Origin: Pomphorhynchus laevis
Lineage: Eukaryota > Acanthocephala > Palaeacanthocephala > Echinorhynchida > Pomphorhynchidae
NCBI GenBank assembly: GCA_012934845.2
Contig: WNNJ02001270.1
Span: 34,012 to 98,011 of the forward strand
Length of the DNA stretch: 64,000 nucleotides
Direction of reading: 5' to 3'
In this document: positions 21,639-34,214 of the stretch, piece after piece
Layout: each line of letters starts with the position of its first letter
Numbering within the stretch: position 1 is the first letter of the stretch
The notes under the pieces: generated by a model
The model's database searches: none
What the model was told of the DNA's origin: nothing
Seen by the model: the letters and a program-made list of their open reading frames with translations, nothing else
Translations under genes and position numbers: made by a program

Positions 21639-22690
21639 AATGGATGCTGATTCTGGTAGAAATTCTGATCTAAAGGGATTTTCTTCTAATATTCCATACA
21701 AAAGGCAGGTTGGTGACGTTTATGTGTTAGGGGATGGAGAGGTACTTCCTCTCATCCCTAAACTAAATAATTTAATAATTATAAATATAAAGAAGCCTAT
21801 GGAAAGGCATTTTCTCAACAACACATTCCTTAGAAAATTCAGTGGGAGATTGTCAAAGAGAGTGATCTTTCACTCGGTAAAGTTTTTTGAAACGCAAATA
21901 AGAGTTTATTTTACATCGGCCGATTTGCGAACGATTATGTCAAGTTTTTCCATGCCGAGCTATCTGATTTAGGTGAAATCGTGGAGAAACCTATCTTGGG
22001 GACGGTTAAGATTACCGGCCTCCCCTGTCCCCTTAAATGAAGCGGATGTTTTGAGTCTTCAGCAAACATACAAAATTTCTAACTTCAGATCAATTGGAAG
22101 TAAATCAGGAAATCCTATTCCCATCGGCTGTTGTTCCGCCTCGGTGGATTAAGGGCAAATTCTAACGAATTTTTGATTCAACTCCTTTATGGGTGTTAAT
22201 TTAAATTTTACACTGATTGACGAGTTTACGTTTCCACACTGCAGCCGATGTCACAAATGGGGACACTGGGCATCTAGCTGCATAGTGACGCCAACCTATG
22301 GGAAGTGTGGTATTTCCAATTGTTCATCACTTAGGCTAGTCATCCCTGCGAGACCCCCCCCATCCTGCTCGAACTGTGGGGGAGAAATCTTGAATAGCAG
22401 GAAGTGTGGATGTTTTAAGGCCCACAATGCAAAGTTCTTCAACTCAGGCACATCGCCGGGGGCTTGTTTCTGCATCGTTTTTCGCTGCTGCATCCCCCCG
22501 TATGGAGGATACTGAATTATTAAAGATTGTGGACGATCGCATCGCACCTGTTTATAAACAAATGGAAGAACTAATTTCTAATCTTCTTTCGGCCTTATAC
22601 ACAAACAAGACATTGCCAATTTCGACGGTTCAAGCTTCAAACAAAATTGCTTCACCGGCAATAATCGGGAATACACTTTTCTTTACTGAA
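21639..22690 (+). pseudogene. LINE-1b ORF1 (zinc-knuckle), broken
   Basis: ATG at 21,639 starts MDADSGRNSDLKGFSSNIPY and leads to LPLIPKLNNLIIINIKKPME, the block conserved in all copies. A canonical CCHC zinc knuckle lies near 22,240 (CSRCHKWGHWASSC, C-X2-C-X4-H-X4-C), followed by more Cys pairs (CSNCGGE). ORF1 is split by stops and by the AT-rich insertion after about 22,690. Confidence 0.7.
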
Positions 22691-23266
22691 TATGTAGTTC
22701 TCTATTCTTGGCAAGTAGAACATACTTCCTTGAATCTTGGTTTAAATTCCGCTTAGATTACCGTCTAGTGATTACATGAGGCTAATTACCTAGATGTAAC
22801 AGAAAACGTATTTTTTACAAAGGCTTTTACTGAATTATTGTACTGTCAAAACAACTTTCGAAGTATAATATATTGATATGCAGTTAAAAAATTATCATAA
22901 CTCTATCGTCTGTCTTCTACCATCTTGCACAAGAGCACAGCTTACTTCCCACACGAAATAACGTGTCAATTTCACAGGCTATAAATACCTCGAAATTTTG
23001 CTCTTCTAACTCGTGCAAGCATCGCCATCAAAGCAGGAAGGAAGACAGCAGAAATTTTTGAGCAAACAAACATAGGCTCAAACAAGCATCGGCTCACGCC
23101 GTCCCTCCCATCAAGATTGGAAAACTAATTCAGGAATGCCGGGGAAATGAAGATAAAATTGCCCGGGACAAGTACCTACCCCTGGTGGAGCTAGTGGTGG
23201 GAAGGGTAACCTTCCTACACTAGCTCCGTCTAGGTAGGCAATTCCACATCTAACTAATCCATAACA

Positions 23267-25507
23267 ATGCAGAGTACTCGTAAGCCTTTTTCACTGAATA
23301 TCCTTTAGTGGAATTCAGGAGGTGCTTCTGTCCTTAGACTTCTATCTGGTAGATATGAGGGTGTTATAGTCTTTCAGGAGACGCGGTTTATCCGTCTCTC
23401 CTAGGACATTACTCGATTTATTCCAACGCACATTTGTTCCAACTATACTCCGTACATAATCCAACCTCACTCCTCTTCATCTCAAGGACACTTGACCTTA
23501 GTTAAGTGCTCCTTAAGGTCCTCCCTCCTATTAAACTACTCATGTCCAGCCATGTCTTGTTTAGTAGTTTCACAATGTAAGAATGGTAAACGCCTCAGTC
23601 TAGCCAATGTCTACATACATCCAGGGGAGATTCACAAGAACCGTGACCTCCTGGATAGTATTATTGACAGCGGCTATGACATAAAACTTAGGGATTTTAA
23701 CGACAGAACTGGTCGTTGGATCAACGCAGTACTTCGCAGGTCTAGAAAGATTATCTTATTCATAAACCACCGACCCATACATTTTATTGCACATCTACAA
23801 ATTTTATACTCGACATTATACTGTTTCACTAAAAGTGGTTGGTAAAACCCCTCTGCACGGATCAGTCGCGTCAGCAATTGTTCACCTCTCATGACCTACT
23901 TTGTTGGAGAATTAAGGAAGATATGTTGCTTCAAAGGAGGTTTCACTTTGATCCGATCAGAGTGGCCATCTTCCAGGCAGCTATCAGTCGCTTCCCCCGA
24001 ATTGGGAATGATAGTTTAACCGAATTCAATACCTACCTCTTTTCGCAAGCTACCGCGATTTTATCGACTACCTTTAAAGGTCGTATATACAATCCCACTC
24101 CGACGAAACTCGAGGTCTTAGCGAAGTTGCTTAAAATAATCTCTCTGTTTCCGCCAGACAGGCCCTCTCGAATGAATACTGGAGAGCTAGATATAGGTTC
24201 CAGCTGAGTAGGGATAGGACGAGTATTGCTCGCCTTAATCTCTCAGTCTTCCTTTTGGAAGTTTTTCAAGAAGTTTGTTTGTAGGATATGGGCATTGGGT
24301 TGGATAGATAATGTAGGCCTTGTTAAAGTTTTAAAGGAGTCACTAGCCCTACACAACTATGGAGCCACACAATCATCTCAACCAATCCGGCTTTTGGGGG
24401 AACTTCAGGAGTAGAGACCTATATGTTACAGATATTCTTAACTCTTGGAGTCCACTTCCGGTCACCTCCAAATCCGTCGCTCCACTTTCTTCTCGGGTCT
24501 GTCAACTTTTGACAGCCGAACAGAGAAGATAGGTGGCCGTCACAATGCTTCTAGCCTCCCCATCCGATGTAGCAGGCATCAATATTAGTAAGAGAGTTTT
24601 TATTCTTAAGAAAAAGTCCTGCTCATGTCCTAAAGATCTGCGACCCATTTCGATTCAAAATGCCCTCGTGTCGATTTACGAAGAAGCGCTAGCGTGTAAA
24701 ATTCGCAACCATTTAAGTAGGCGTAATTGGATCCCTCCAGGTTTTCATGTGTTAGTCAAAGGTTGCTCGGTCCTCTTAGCAGTTGGTGAGGTGGAGCAGT
24801 TTTGTCGGGATAATATCCATCGTATTGTTGTGGCTGTTTTCCTTGACTTTTCTGCTGCATTTGACCGCATCTCCATTCCTTTTGTGATCTCTTCTCTCAG
24901 GTCCCTCGGGTTGCCTGCGAGAATTGTGAACAAGGTGGAGATCCTGCTGTACACCAAGCGGTTTTATTATGAAGACGACCCTGATGAGCTTCAGTTCTAC
25001 CCTATTACGGGTATGCCTCAAGGTTCCCCACTTTCTCCTATCATATTTATTGCTGTCTCCATTAATCTATTCAAGATATTTAAACTTGAACAACGTCTAG
25101 TGGTGTACGCTAATGACGCCACAGCCATGTTCTCTAGACACAGGTGCAAGGACGTAGTCTCTGACATCAGCCGTTTCATTTTAAGATTAAAAGACCAGTT
25201 GGCCAAATCAAATCTTGTTCTAAACTCCGAGAAATCGCAAGTGGTCGTCTTTCATGGCCCACCTGCAACAAAGCAAAAGCTTAAGAGATTAGCACTCTCT
25301 GCGCTCTCTTCCATATTTGCCTATGAACCACTCCCCACCTTCACAAATCGAGTAAAATACCTGGGGTTCACCATTACGGTGAACTGGTCGGCGAAAGTTG
25401 ATCTGGATAGACTCAAACGTATCCTGAATAAAGCTAGATGGGCCCTGAAACGGGCTCAGCAAATGTCATTGAAAAGGGAAACCCAGGTGCGCCTTTGGGG
25501 CACTTGA
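23267..25507 (+). pseudogene. LINE-1b ORF2 (endonuclease-RT), broken
   Basis: The endonuclease half (from the ATG at 23,267) is in several frames and has lost residues: the GDFND motif reads LRDFND. The RT half is open for 324 codons at 24,533-25,507, with DLRPISIQN, FLDFSAAFDRIS, GMPQGSPLSPI and, at the catalytic motif C, YANDA. The sister copies read YADDT here, so a catalytic Asp is replaced by Asn and the enzyme would be inactive even if translated. The C-terminal thumb-like part (YLGFTITVNWSAK) is kept. Confidence 0.75.
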
Positions 25508-25735
25508 GCTATCTCGGGTTTAGTCTTCTTCTCAAGAGGACGTCCCCAGGAGCAAAGGCTAAGGTTTCTTAAGCTCCTCGTCTCTCGTTTACCCAGCATA
25601 GTCTGCGCCGATTTGATTCTTTGGGGGGGGGGAAATACCATAGGTGGTTTAGTCGGAGGGCGGCATGTTGGATCGGGTAGTGGCACAGATTCCCTGGACC
25701 TGTTGCCATAGATAAAGTAGTAGAAGACTAGAAGA

Positions 25736-26225
25736 ACAGTAGTCGACAATATATATTTCTGATCTGTTTTTAATTTGCTTATCTGTCTTCTATTTATCGA
25801 TTGTATAGTTATTTAACAAAGCATATTATTATTGTACTTGCTATTTACAGGCCTTTTGATAAAACATGTGCGGATTTGCAACCAAAAAGTGCTCATTTTT
25901 TGCTCTAAATGCCTTCTACATAATAAATTTCTAACGAATATAGGAATATAATCGAGGTTGATAAGGATTAGTCAATCAAAAGGGTATCAGAATAATTAAG
26001 CTAAGTTCAATATATTCGAAATAAGAAGAGGCGACAAACGTTTAAAATTTGCCAAGAACATAAACAACAAATTTGATTATGTGAAATGGGTTTTATTGGC
26101 GAATTATGCGTAAGAGGGGTTTTAAATGAATAAATAAATATTTTCTTAATAGAAAGATAACACAAGGCAGCAGAATAGAACACAACACATCAGCCAGTAC
26201 TTAGACAACGTTCGATACACAGCAG
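25736..26225. other. Spacer between tail-to-tail LINE copies
   Basis: This is AT-rich DNA with no supported gene. It separates the 3' ends of copy b (plus) and copy c (minus). Confidence 0.5.
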
Positions 26226-26458
26226 AACCATAATTGTTTATCTGTAGTCTTCCAAAACGTCCTACAAGCTGATGTCCAGAGGAATCAGAGCCCTCCAACC
26301 AATCCAGCTCGCCGCCTTACGACTAAACCACCCGGGGTCTGCCCCCCTAAAGGATCTAATCGCGGCGGACGATGCCAGGTAAGCTTCAAGAACCTTTGCC
26401 TTTGCTCAGAGGAACGTCCTCTCGAAAAGAAGACTAATCCCGAGATAGCCCAGGTACC

Positions 26459-28704
26459 TCAGAGACGTACCCGGGATTTCTCCCTTAATGACATATGCTG
26501 AGCCCGTTTCAGGGCCCATCTAGCTCTCTTCAGGATACGTTTAAGTCTATCCAGGTCAGCCTTAGCTGACCAGTTCACGGTCACAGAAAATCCCAGGTAT
26601 CTTACTCGATTAGAAAAGACAGGGAGTGGTTCGTTGGTCAGTAAGGAGGATAGAGCAGAGAGTGCTAATCTCTTAAGCTTTTTCTTCGTCGCAGGGGCGC
26701 CATGACAAACAACCACCTGCGATTTCGAGGAGTTTAAAATAAGGTTGGACTTGGAAAGCTGGTCTTTTAATATTAAAAAGAACTGACAGATGTCAGAGAC
26801 TACGTCTTTGCACTTTCGTCCAGAAAACAGGGCTGTGGTATCATCAGCGTATACCACTAGACGTTTTTCGCGTTTAAATATTTTGAACAGTTCAATGGAG
26901 GCAGCAAGACACAAGATAGGAGAAAGTGGTGAACCTTGAGGCACTCCTGTAATAGGGTAGAACTGACGTGCATCAGGGTCGTCTTCATAGAAGAATCGCT
27001 TGGTGTACACCAGTATCTCCACTCTGTTAACAATTCTCGCAGGCAACCCGAGGGACCTGAGAGAAGAGATCACAAAGGGAATGGAGATACGGTCAAATGC
27101 GGCAGAGAAATCAAGGAAAACAGCCACAACGAGTTGATTGCTATTCTCTTGACAAAACTGATGCACCTCACCAACTGCTGAATGAACCGAGCGACCTTTG
27201 ACGAACCTATGGAAACCAGGTGGGATTAGATTATGCCTACTCAGATGGACGCGGATTCTACGCGCAAGCGCTTTTTCGTAGATCGAAACGAGGGAATTTT
27301 GAATCTAGATGGGCCGCAGGTCTTTTGGAGAGCAAACCGGATTTCTCTTAGGGGTAAAAATTCTCTTGCTAATATTGATGTTGGCTACATCAGAGGGCGA
27401 TGTTAAAAGCATAGTGACGGCCACTTATCTCTTAGACCGGCTGTCAAAAGCTGACAGACCGAGAAGAGAGTGGAGCGGTGGACTTGGAGGTGCCCGGAAG
27501 AGGACCCCAGGCATTCAGGATCTCTGGAACAGAGAGATCCCTACTCCTGAAGTCCCCCCCAAGGCGGGATTGGTTGCGGTGATTGCGTGGCTTCATAATT
27601 ATGTAGGGCAAGTGACTCCTCCAAAACATTAGCAAGACCAATGCTACCAATCCACCCATATGCACTCTCCGTCGAACAAACAAATCTCTCTTTCTGGAAT
27701 ATCTTCCATAAGGAAGACCGGGACGGATTAAAAGAATCAATGCTTGCCCTATCCTTACCCAGCTGGAACCTATATCTAGTGCTCCAGTATTCTTTCGAGA
27801 GAGATTGACGTGCAGAAGAAGAGAGATTGGGAAGATGGAGCATATGTGCAAGGGTCTTGAGCTTTGTTGGAGTGGGATTGAAAAGGCAACCTTTATAGGT
27901 AGTCGATAAAATCCCGGTAGCTTGCGAAGAGAGGTAGGAATTGAATTCCGTTAAACTCTCATTCCCAATTTGGGGGAAGCGCCGGACAGCTGCCTGAAAG
28001 ACCGCCACTCTGATTGGATCAAAGTGGAATCTCCTCCGAAGCAGCATGTCCTCTTCTATCCGCCAACGAATTAGGTCATGAGAGGTGGACAGATGTTGAC
28101 GCGACTGTTCAGTACAGAGGGGTTTTAACAACCACCTCTCATGAATCAGTAGAAGGTCGAGGAGTGAGTTTGTTGTAGATCAATGAAAGGCAGGGGATGG
28201 TGGTTTATGAATGAAGTACCGGTTCCTAGCTCTGCGGAGTGCTGCATTAATCCAACGACCAGTTCTGTCGTTGAAATCACCTAGTACCATGTCATAGCCG
28301 CTATCAATGATCCGATCCAGGAGGTCACGATTCTTGTGAATCTCCCATGAACGAATGTAGACGTTGGCAAGACTGAAACTTTTACCGTCCTTACAGAGAG
28401 AAACTACTAAACAAGAAAGGGCTGGACAAGAATAATTTAAAAGAAGAGAGGATCTTAAAGAGCATTTAACTAGGGTCAGGAGTCCTTGAGATGAAGAGGA
28501 GTGAGGCGAGGTTATGTACGGAGTATAGTGGGAACAAATGTGCTTAGGGATAAATCGAGTAATGTTCCGGGGGAGACGGATAGACCGCGTCTCCTGAAGG
28601 ACTATAACAACTGCATCTCGGCCTGAGAGAAGTCTAAGGGCCGAAGCTCCTCCCGAATTCCACTGAACAATGTTCAGTGAAAAAGTTTCACCGATACTTG
28701 ACAT
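26459..28704 (-). pseudogene. LINE-1c ORF2 (endonuclease-RT), broken but well preserved
   Basis: The endonuclease (28,704-28,180) runs from MSSIGETFSLNIVQWNSGG through VIVLQETR to MVLGDFNDRTGRWINA in one frame of 174 codons. The linker piece (28,131-27,541) has STSHDLIRW. The RT (27,166-26,459) is open for 235 codons with FLDFSAAFDRIS, GVPQGSPLSPI, YADDTTALFSG and a thumb segment (YLGFSVTVNWSAKADL). A few stops and frame changes separate the pieces. Of the family members here it is closest to a working sequence. Confidence 0.8.
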
Positions 28705-28737
28705 AGAGTTGGCTCAGTTATACGGGAATACCGGACC

Positions 28738-29975
28738 CTAAACATGACTAGAGATAGAAGGGTTACCTCCTCCACCACTAGACAGGTCCACGACCGGCAC
28801 TACCCCGCGAGCAGCATCATCATTTCCCAGAAAGATTACAGGCTGAGAAGATCCCCATGCCTTCTTTTTCTTAAGGTCTATAATCTTTAGAGGGGGCACT
28901 GTTTCCGAACCAGGACGCTTGTTTGAAACAGCATCTGAACATCTGGAGTCACAGGCTGCGGGCAGCATAGGAAGTTGCATAAGTTGGAAATCAAGGCTTC
29001 CAGACGTTTACTACAGGCCTGAATTTTAACATCCATAAGTTTTAAAATATCAATGTCAGTCATCTTCCGTTTCCACGTTAAAGAAGAAGTAACACGGTGA
29101 TCAGCTGCAGGACGCTGTTTTGAGAAAAGGTTAGAATAATTCTTAAAAAGAGGACATATCCTGTACCAGGAGAGATGACCATCTCCACAATTACAGCAGC
29201 AAAGGGAAGCATCACATTTAACTCCAGAGGTAAGGGAAGAGCAGTTCCCAGAAGAACAGACCGCAAATCCTAGGTAGACTGCAAGACGACTCCCAGTGCC
29301 CCCCACTGGTGACAAATGTTACAGTGAGGATATGCAAAACCATCCTCATCAATCTTAACGAATTTCAGGTTAAACCCTAGGAATGGGTTCCTACAGGAGC
29401 GCTCCAGTATATCTGCTTGAGAGGAATCAGCAGTGGCAAATGCCACAGGGACTTCCAGACCAGCTTTATTAACTACTCTCCTCAGAGAGGATAGCTTAAA
29501 TAGTGCTTTCAGGGAGGCTACATCTTCCTCCTCCAAATGAGTGGGGAAGTTTGTAATCTTAGTGTAGCCTGAATATGCTTAAAAGAAATCTTACCAGTCT
29601 TTTAATTTGAGATCAAAATAAGATGCATAATCAGTAAGAAGGTCCGAATTGCCGAAAGAAACCTTTAAATTATTATCGAATGTTCTAACCGAATTAAACA
29701 GGATTCTGTTTTGGCACTTTAATGCAAAATCACGAAGGAATACATTAAAAAGATCTTGCCTTTTTATTGGAATAGTACTAGTAATAATACATAAATTGTT
29801 GGCTTTAGGAATAGGGGGAAGAACACCCCCCATCAGCATGCAATTTTAAGACATCTCTTACATTGAGCTCCACCAGTGTTGAGAACTTACCACCAGGAAC
29901 AGACGAAAATTCCTTTGAATTTGAACAAATTTTGGAGGTTTTTGATCCTCCGCAAGCGCAACAATCGTACATTTT
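28738..29975 (-). pseudogene. LINE-1c ORF1 (zinc-knuckle), broken
   Basis: From an ATG near 29,971 the minus strand reads MYDCCACGGSKT, then GGVLPPIPKANNL (near 29,820), FLRDFALKCQNRILFNS and, further on, PHCNICHQWG (29,320-29,300), which is the start of a zinc knuckle. A second Cys-rich segment (CCNCGDGHLSWYRIC) follows near 29,180. The frame changes several times. The order matches copies a and b. Confidence 0.65.
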
Positions 29976-29990
29976 TTTGGGGTTTTGCCA

Positions 29991-30747
29991 ATCGTCAATT
30001 GTCTCTATGATTGATTATTGAGAGGCAAAAAATAAACAACTTAAAGAAACCACTAAAGGAAATTTTGTGTTCATAAAGTTGGCTTTTCTGTATCAAACAG
30101 GATATTAAGTGGCTAACGATTGTTGGTAGTCTTGACAGCCGGTAAGAAATATTCTGGCAAGAAAAACAATAAATATTCCTGTTTAATATTCATGTTGATC
30201 TGAACAAATATTCTATGCTGTATTTAAAAGTTCACAATCAATCTATCGACGTTTTGAAAATAGCATTCTTAAACTTAAGAATAAATATCCAGTAAGTTAT
30301 TTTAAAAATTACTATGCGAGAATACGTTTTGCATGAACAGTACAAGGTAGACGTATTGTATCTCCGGATATATTCCCCGATTTTGAAAACAAATTAATTT
30401 GTCAAATTGCGGCGGTTATTTTAGAAATATGATCTACTAGTTAAATACGAGCTTGAAAGTGAGTACATCGAAAATTGAACCGATTTTATAGAAATGTATT
30501 GTTTCATAAATATTCAATGATAAATTTTCCGACTTTTTGATGGCAAAGTAGCACATTTTAAAAGTAGCACACGTCTATAACTAGCAAAAAACGATGTACC
30601 AGCATCATTCGAGAAAACGTCGTAAACCGCTAGAATGACATCATTATTAAAGAAAGTATACAACAATGTGTTTTTTTCATAGCAAGCAGTTATGTGAAGG
30701 TGACAATGTTTGTATTGTGATTGTATTGCACAGTCTGATAATAAACA
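29991..30747. other. AT-rich gene-free stretch
   Basis: No gene is supported. It separates LINE-1c from the LINE-N composite. Confidence 0.45.
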
Positions 30748-33700
30748 ACAACAAGTTCTTGGCAAGAAAAATCAAATAATACACAAGATTTTTCCTGTCA
30801 ACCACTAGTCCGGTTGTAGAGTCGTGGAGGTAGTACAGAAACCTAACTACTTCAGACATCGCGATCGTGGGTGACAGACCAGGTTCTCTTTCTAATATCC
30901 TAAGGCGGTTTTCGGTCAGTTTCGAGATTTCATCTCTCTACCTGTACGAGGTCTACATCAACGTCTCTGTCCAGAAAGATTCGGGCTGGAAAACCTTCCG
31001 AGGAAGGCGATCCCTAGACATTCTCAGAACGTATCCTAGCCACATCAGTTAACATTTTCGATGTGAATAAGCATCGACTTTACTCCGAGTCCATCCCGGA
31101 TGACCAAATTCCTAACCTTATCTCTAAGGCTAAGACTGACCACACCGCGAAGGAACCTGATTTCGGTCGCCTGCATCCGAGATATTATCCTTTCGGTCAT
31201 AACTCAGCTTATGACCATAGGTTAAGATAGGAACGAAGATTGCGTGGTCAACCGAAAGTTTTGTACGAAGACTCAATACCCGCTTCACCACTACAGACCT
31301 GTACAAAAAACGTATTGCTGCGTTAGCTGCACAAATCCGCTTCTCAATCTCCTTGATGTTCCTGCCGTCCCTCGAGAACAATACCCCAAGATACTTGAAA
31401 TCCTCCAAATCAGGAAGAACATTTTCCCCAATCTGGATTGGCATTAGCACCTGAATCCGAGACGAATGAAAAGGCGGAAAAGAGTCACGGAGGCCTGTTT
31501 CCTAACAGTAGCGATGTTAGATAATCAAAGGATATTGGGAACGGGGCCGAACATACAGAATCACTCCGATGACTCCGACGGCAAATTGAGCAATGGACGA
31601 AAAACCGTAAGAGAGTCTCGGAGACCTGTTTCCCTACAGTATCGATGTTTGAGCATAAATCAAGTGCAAGAACAATGGTCAACTCACCACTTACCGGAAG
31701 AGTTTTCATTGTCGGGTGCCGTGTGATCAGGCAGTTGTACGGAGACAGCGAAAGAGGCATCAACATCCAAAGCGGACTAGCCTTTATGTAGGAATGTAGA
31801 ATGTCATCTCGCAGGCGGGAAATGAACGATAATTAGTTATAGAGATGGTTCGCTTCAGTATTAAAATAATTGGAATGACATATCTTCACTATTATGGAAC
31901 TGGTACTAAACTTTTCGATCGAAGTTGGACGTTAAACTATTCAGGAGTTACCAACAGAAAGCGACGACAGACGGGTGTAGGGAAGCTTACAAGTCCCCGG
32001 CTGTCGTTTGTGGTAGAGAGGTTTAATCCAGTGAACGAAAGGTTGGCATATTTGAGACTTATAGTCAAAGAGAGAAAGGCGATAACTGTTGCATGTGCGT
32101 ATGCTCCCAACATTATCTCGAAATACGCAGCCTTCGTGGAAGATCTTCAGCTGCTTGAAAAATACTCATGTTGAAGATTCCCTCGTTTTATTGGGTCACT
32201 TCAATGCTCATATTGATAGCGACAATATCACTTGGAAGGGAGTGTTTGGGTGGAACGGACACTCTGATCTGAATGCGAGTGGTGTTGAATTATTGCACTT
32301 TTGTCCTCGTAATAATTTGTGCTTAACCAACACCATGTTTGAACATGAAGAAACCCATAGATGTACATGGTATCAGGATTCTCTCGGTCAAAGATCAATG
32401 ATCGATTTTGTAAGCATTTCATCTGATCTACGATGTTATGTTCTGGACACTCGTGTGAAGAGAAGGCTGATCTGTCAACCGATCACTACCTTGTAGTTAG
32501 TAAACTTTGAGGGCGTGCTGGGAGCATCTAGCAGGTATTTCTGTCAAGGAACGTTTTTGGCTGCATCCGGTAGGACTTCTCTCGGTTGACAGAAGAGGTG
32601 AAGAACATTAACCAGGAACATGAGATGTTCAAATCCCCGCTTACCAAAGCAACTGTGAAAAGTTGTGGCTCAAATGCATTAGGTGCTTGTCGTGGAGGAG
32701 ATACTCGAACTGCTTGGTGGACACCAACAGTTAGATATTTTGTCCAACAGAAGAATCTGGCTTATAAGGCTACTTTGTCAGATAAATCAGTGTAAGCTGT
32801 CGACAAGTACCGAAGGACAAAGAGAGCTTCAGCTCGAGCAGTTACTCAAGCAAAGAAGCCGGCTTTGGAGAAGTTTAGAAAGCATTTAGAACTTGATTAT
32901 AGGTCAACTTTGAAGATGTTCTGGAGGACGATCTTGAACCTTCGTGTTGTAAATCAGAAACTCCTCAAACTGTCTATGTCAAGAGAGGATCTATGTTGAC
33001 TGACGTTATATAAATTATCGACTGTTGGAAAGAGCATTTTAGAAGTCTTCTTAATACGGTAAATATGACTTCTCTTGTAGAATTAGAGCCTTTAGAACCA
33101 ACGGAATAGCTCATATCTTTGGAAGAAGTCATTGCTGTTGTTAAAAACCTTCGTAATGGCAAGTCTTCTGGAGTAGACGAAATTCGACCTGAAGCTTTAA
33201 AGGCTTTCGACGTTATTGGCATGAAGTGGCTAACTCGGATCTTCAACGTTGCATTGAAGTCGGGCAATGGTTTATAGTGAGTGGCAAACTGGGGGTTGTG
33301 GTACCGATCTTTAAGAAAGGTGACCGATGAGTTTGTTCCAATTATCTGGGTATCACTCTCCTTAGCCAAACTGGTAAGCTATTTGGTAGGATTCTTGAGT
33401 TTAGGATACGGCCTATAGTTGCAAAAGGAACAATGCGGCTTTCGTTCAGGTCGTGGAACTACGGATCAGCTCTTTACTCTCTCAACTGTCCTTAAACGGT
33501 TTTGGGAGTTCGCTCAACCGGTCTACATGTGTTTTGTAGATTTGGAGAAGGCGTTCGACCGAGTTCCGCGAGAGAGGTTGTGGGAGTTACAAGGGAGTAT
33601 GGAGTACCACACTATCTTCGGGTAGCTGTGGCTTCTCTGTATGAACAAAGTATGAGCTGTGTTCGTGTTCTAGGTAGGAAGTCTGAATCAATTCCAGTAG

Positions 33701-34145
33701 GCGCTGGGATTCGTCAGGGTTGTACTTTGTCTCCACTTTCGTTTCTTATTTACATGGACAAAATTCCGAGACGGGCTGCTCTGACGGATGTCGGTCTTCA
33801 GTTCGTTTCCATCAAAATACCATTTCTGCTTTTTGCAGATGATGTTGTTTTGCTGGCTTCTTGTTCTGATGACTTACAATGCCTACTAGATCGATTTACG
33901 ATGGAATGCCAGGCGGCAGGGATGTTGGTTAGTACCTCCAAGACTGTCTCTATGTGCTCGTCTCGGATTCAGTTACCAATGTCAATCCGGATTGGAGAAA
34001 AAGTTCTTCCTGATGTGGAAGATTTCAAGTATCTTAGGATATTGTTCTTGAGGGAAACAGGAACATCAAAGAGATTGAGAAGCGGATTTGTGCAACTAAC
34101 TTAGCAATGTGTTCTTTGTACGGGTCTGTCGTGGTGAAGCAGCAG
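30748..34145. mobile_element. LINE-N inverted composite (3' part minus, 5' part plus)
   Basis: Bases 30,748-31,450 are the 3' end of LINE-N on the minus strand (RT C-terminus FKYLGVLFSRDGRN, then the 3' untranslated part), matching the fragment at 15.0-15.7 kb. Bases 31,466-34,145 are the 5' and middle part on the plus strand, from a 5' untranslated segment through endonuclease and RT. Read on the minus strand, this gives an antisense 5' part joined at its 5' end to a sense 3' part, the layout produced by twin priming. The two parts overlap by roughly 170 bases of element sequence. Family: an APE-type LINE similar to Nimb- or RTE-like elements of animals; the clade is uncertain. Confidence 0.7.
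31845..34110 (+). pseudogene. LINE-N ORF2 endonuclease and RT, broken
   Basis: The endonuclease part has ITVACAYAPN (near 32,080), LLGHFNAHID (32,190; the usual GDFNAH with Asp replaced by His), LTNTMFEHEETHRCTW (near 32,330) and SMIDFVSISSDLR. The RT part has LRNGKSSGVDEIRPEALKA (near 33,160), EQCGFRSGRGTTDQL, MCFVDLEKAFDRVP (motif A), GIRQGCTLSPLSF (motif B) and LLFADDVVLL (motif C, near 33,835), then EDFKYLRILF. Several frame changes and stops break it. The 3' end of this part is cut at about 34,145. Confidence 0.7.
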
Positions 34146-34214
34146 TCTCTAATTATAGGTTTTCTTAATAAAAATACAAGATGAATAATAAGTTACATAA
34201 ATTAAGTCTGTCTA

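Larger units (their letters stand above)
21540..25735 (+). mobile_element. LINE-1 copy b, head to tail with copy a
   Basis: Copy b has the same organisation as copy a, beginning within about 100 bases of the end of copy a. ORF1 starts at 21,639. The ORF1 region is interrupted by about 380 bases of unrelated AT-rich sequence (roughly 22,690-23,070) that is absent from copy a at the matching place. The 3' tail runs to about 25,735. The RT part is the best-preserved uninterrupted stretch of the family on the plus strand. Confidence 0.8.
26230..29990 (-). mobile_element. LINE-1 copy c, minus strand, nearly full-length
   Basis: This is the same family, read right to left. ORF1 begins near 29,971 and the 3' end is near 26,230. 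It keeps an intact YADDT and the best endonuclease of the family. Its sequence clearly differs from copies a and b, so the three are separate insertions rather than one duplicated element. Confidence 0.8.

Noticed and set aside
22296-22547. Minus-strand ORF opposite the LINE-1b zinc knuckle
   Set aside because: It is a shadow of the plus-strand ORF1, whose CCHC motif is clear.
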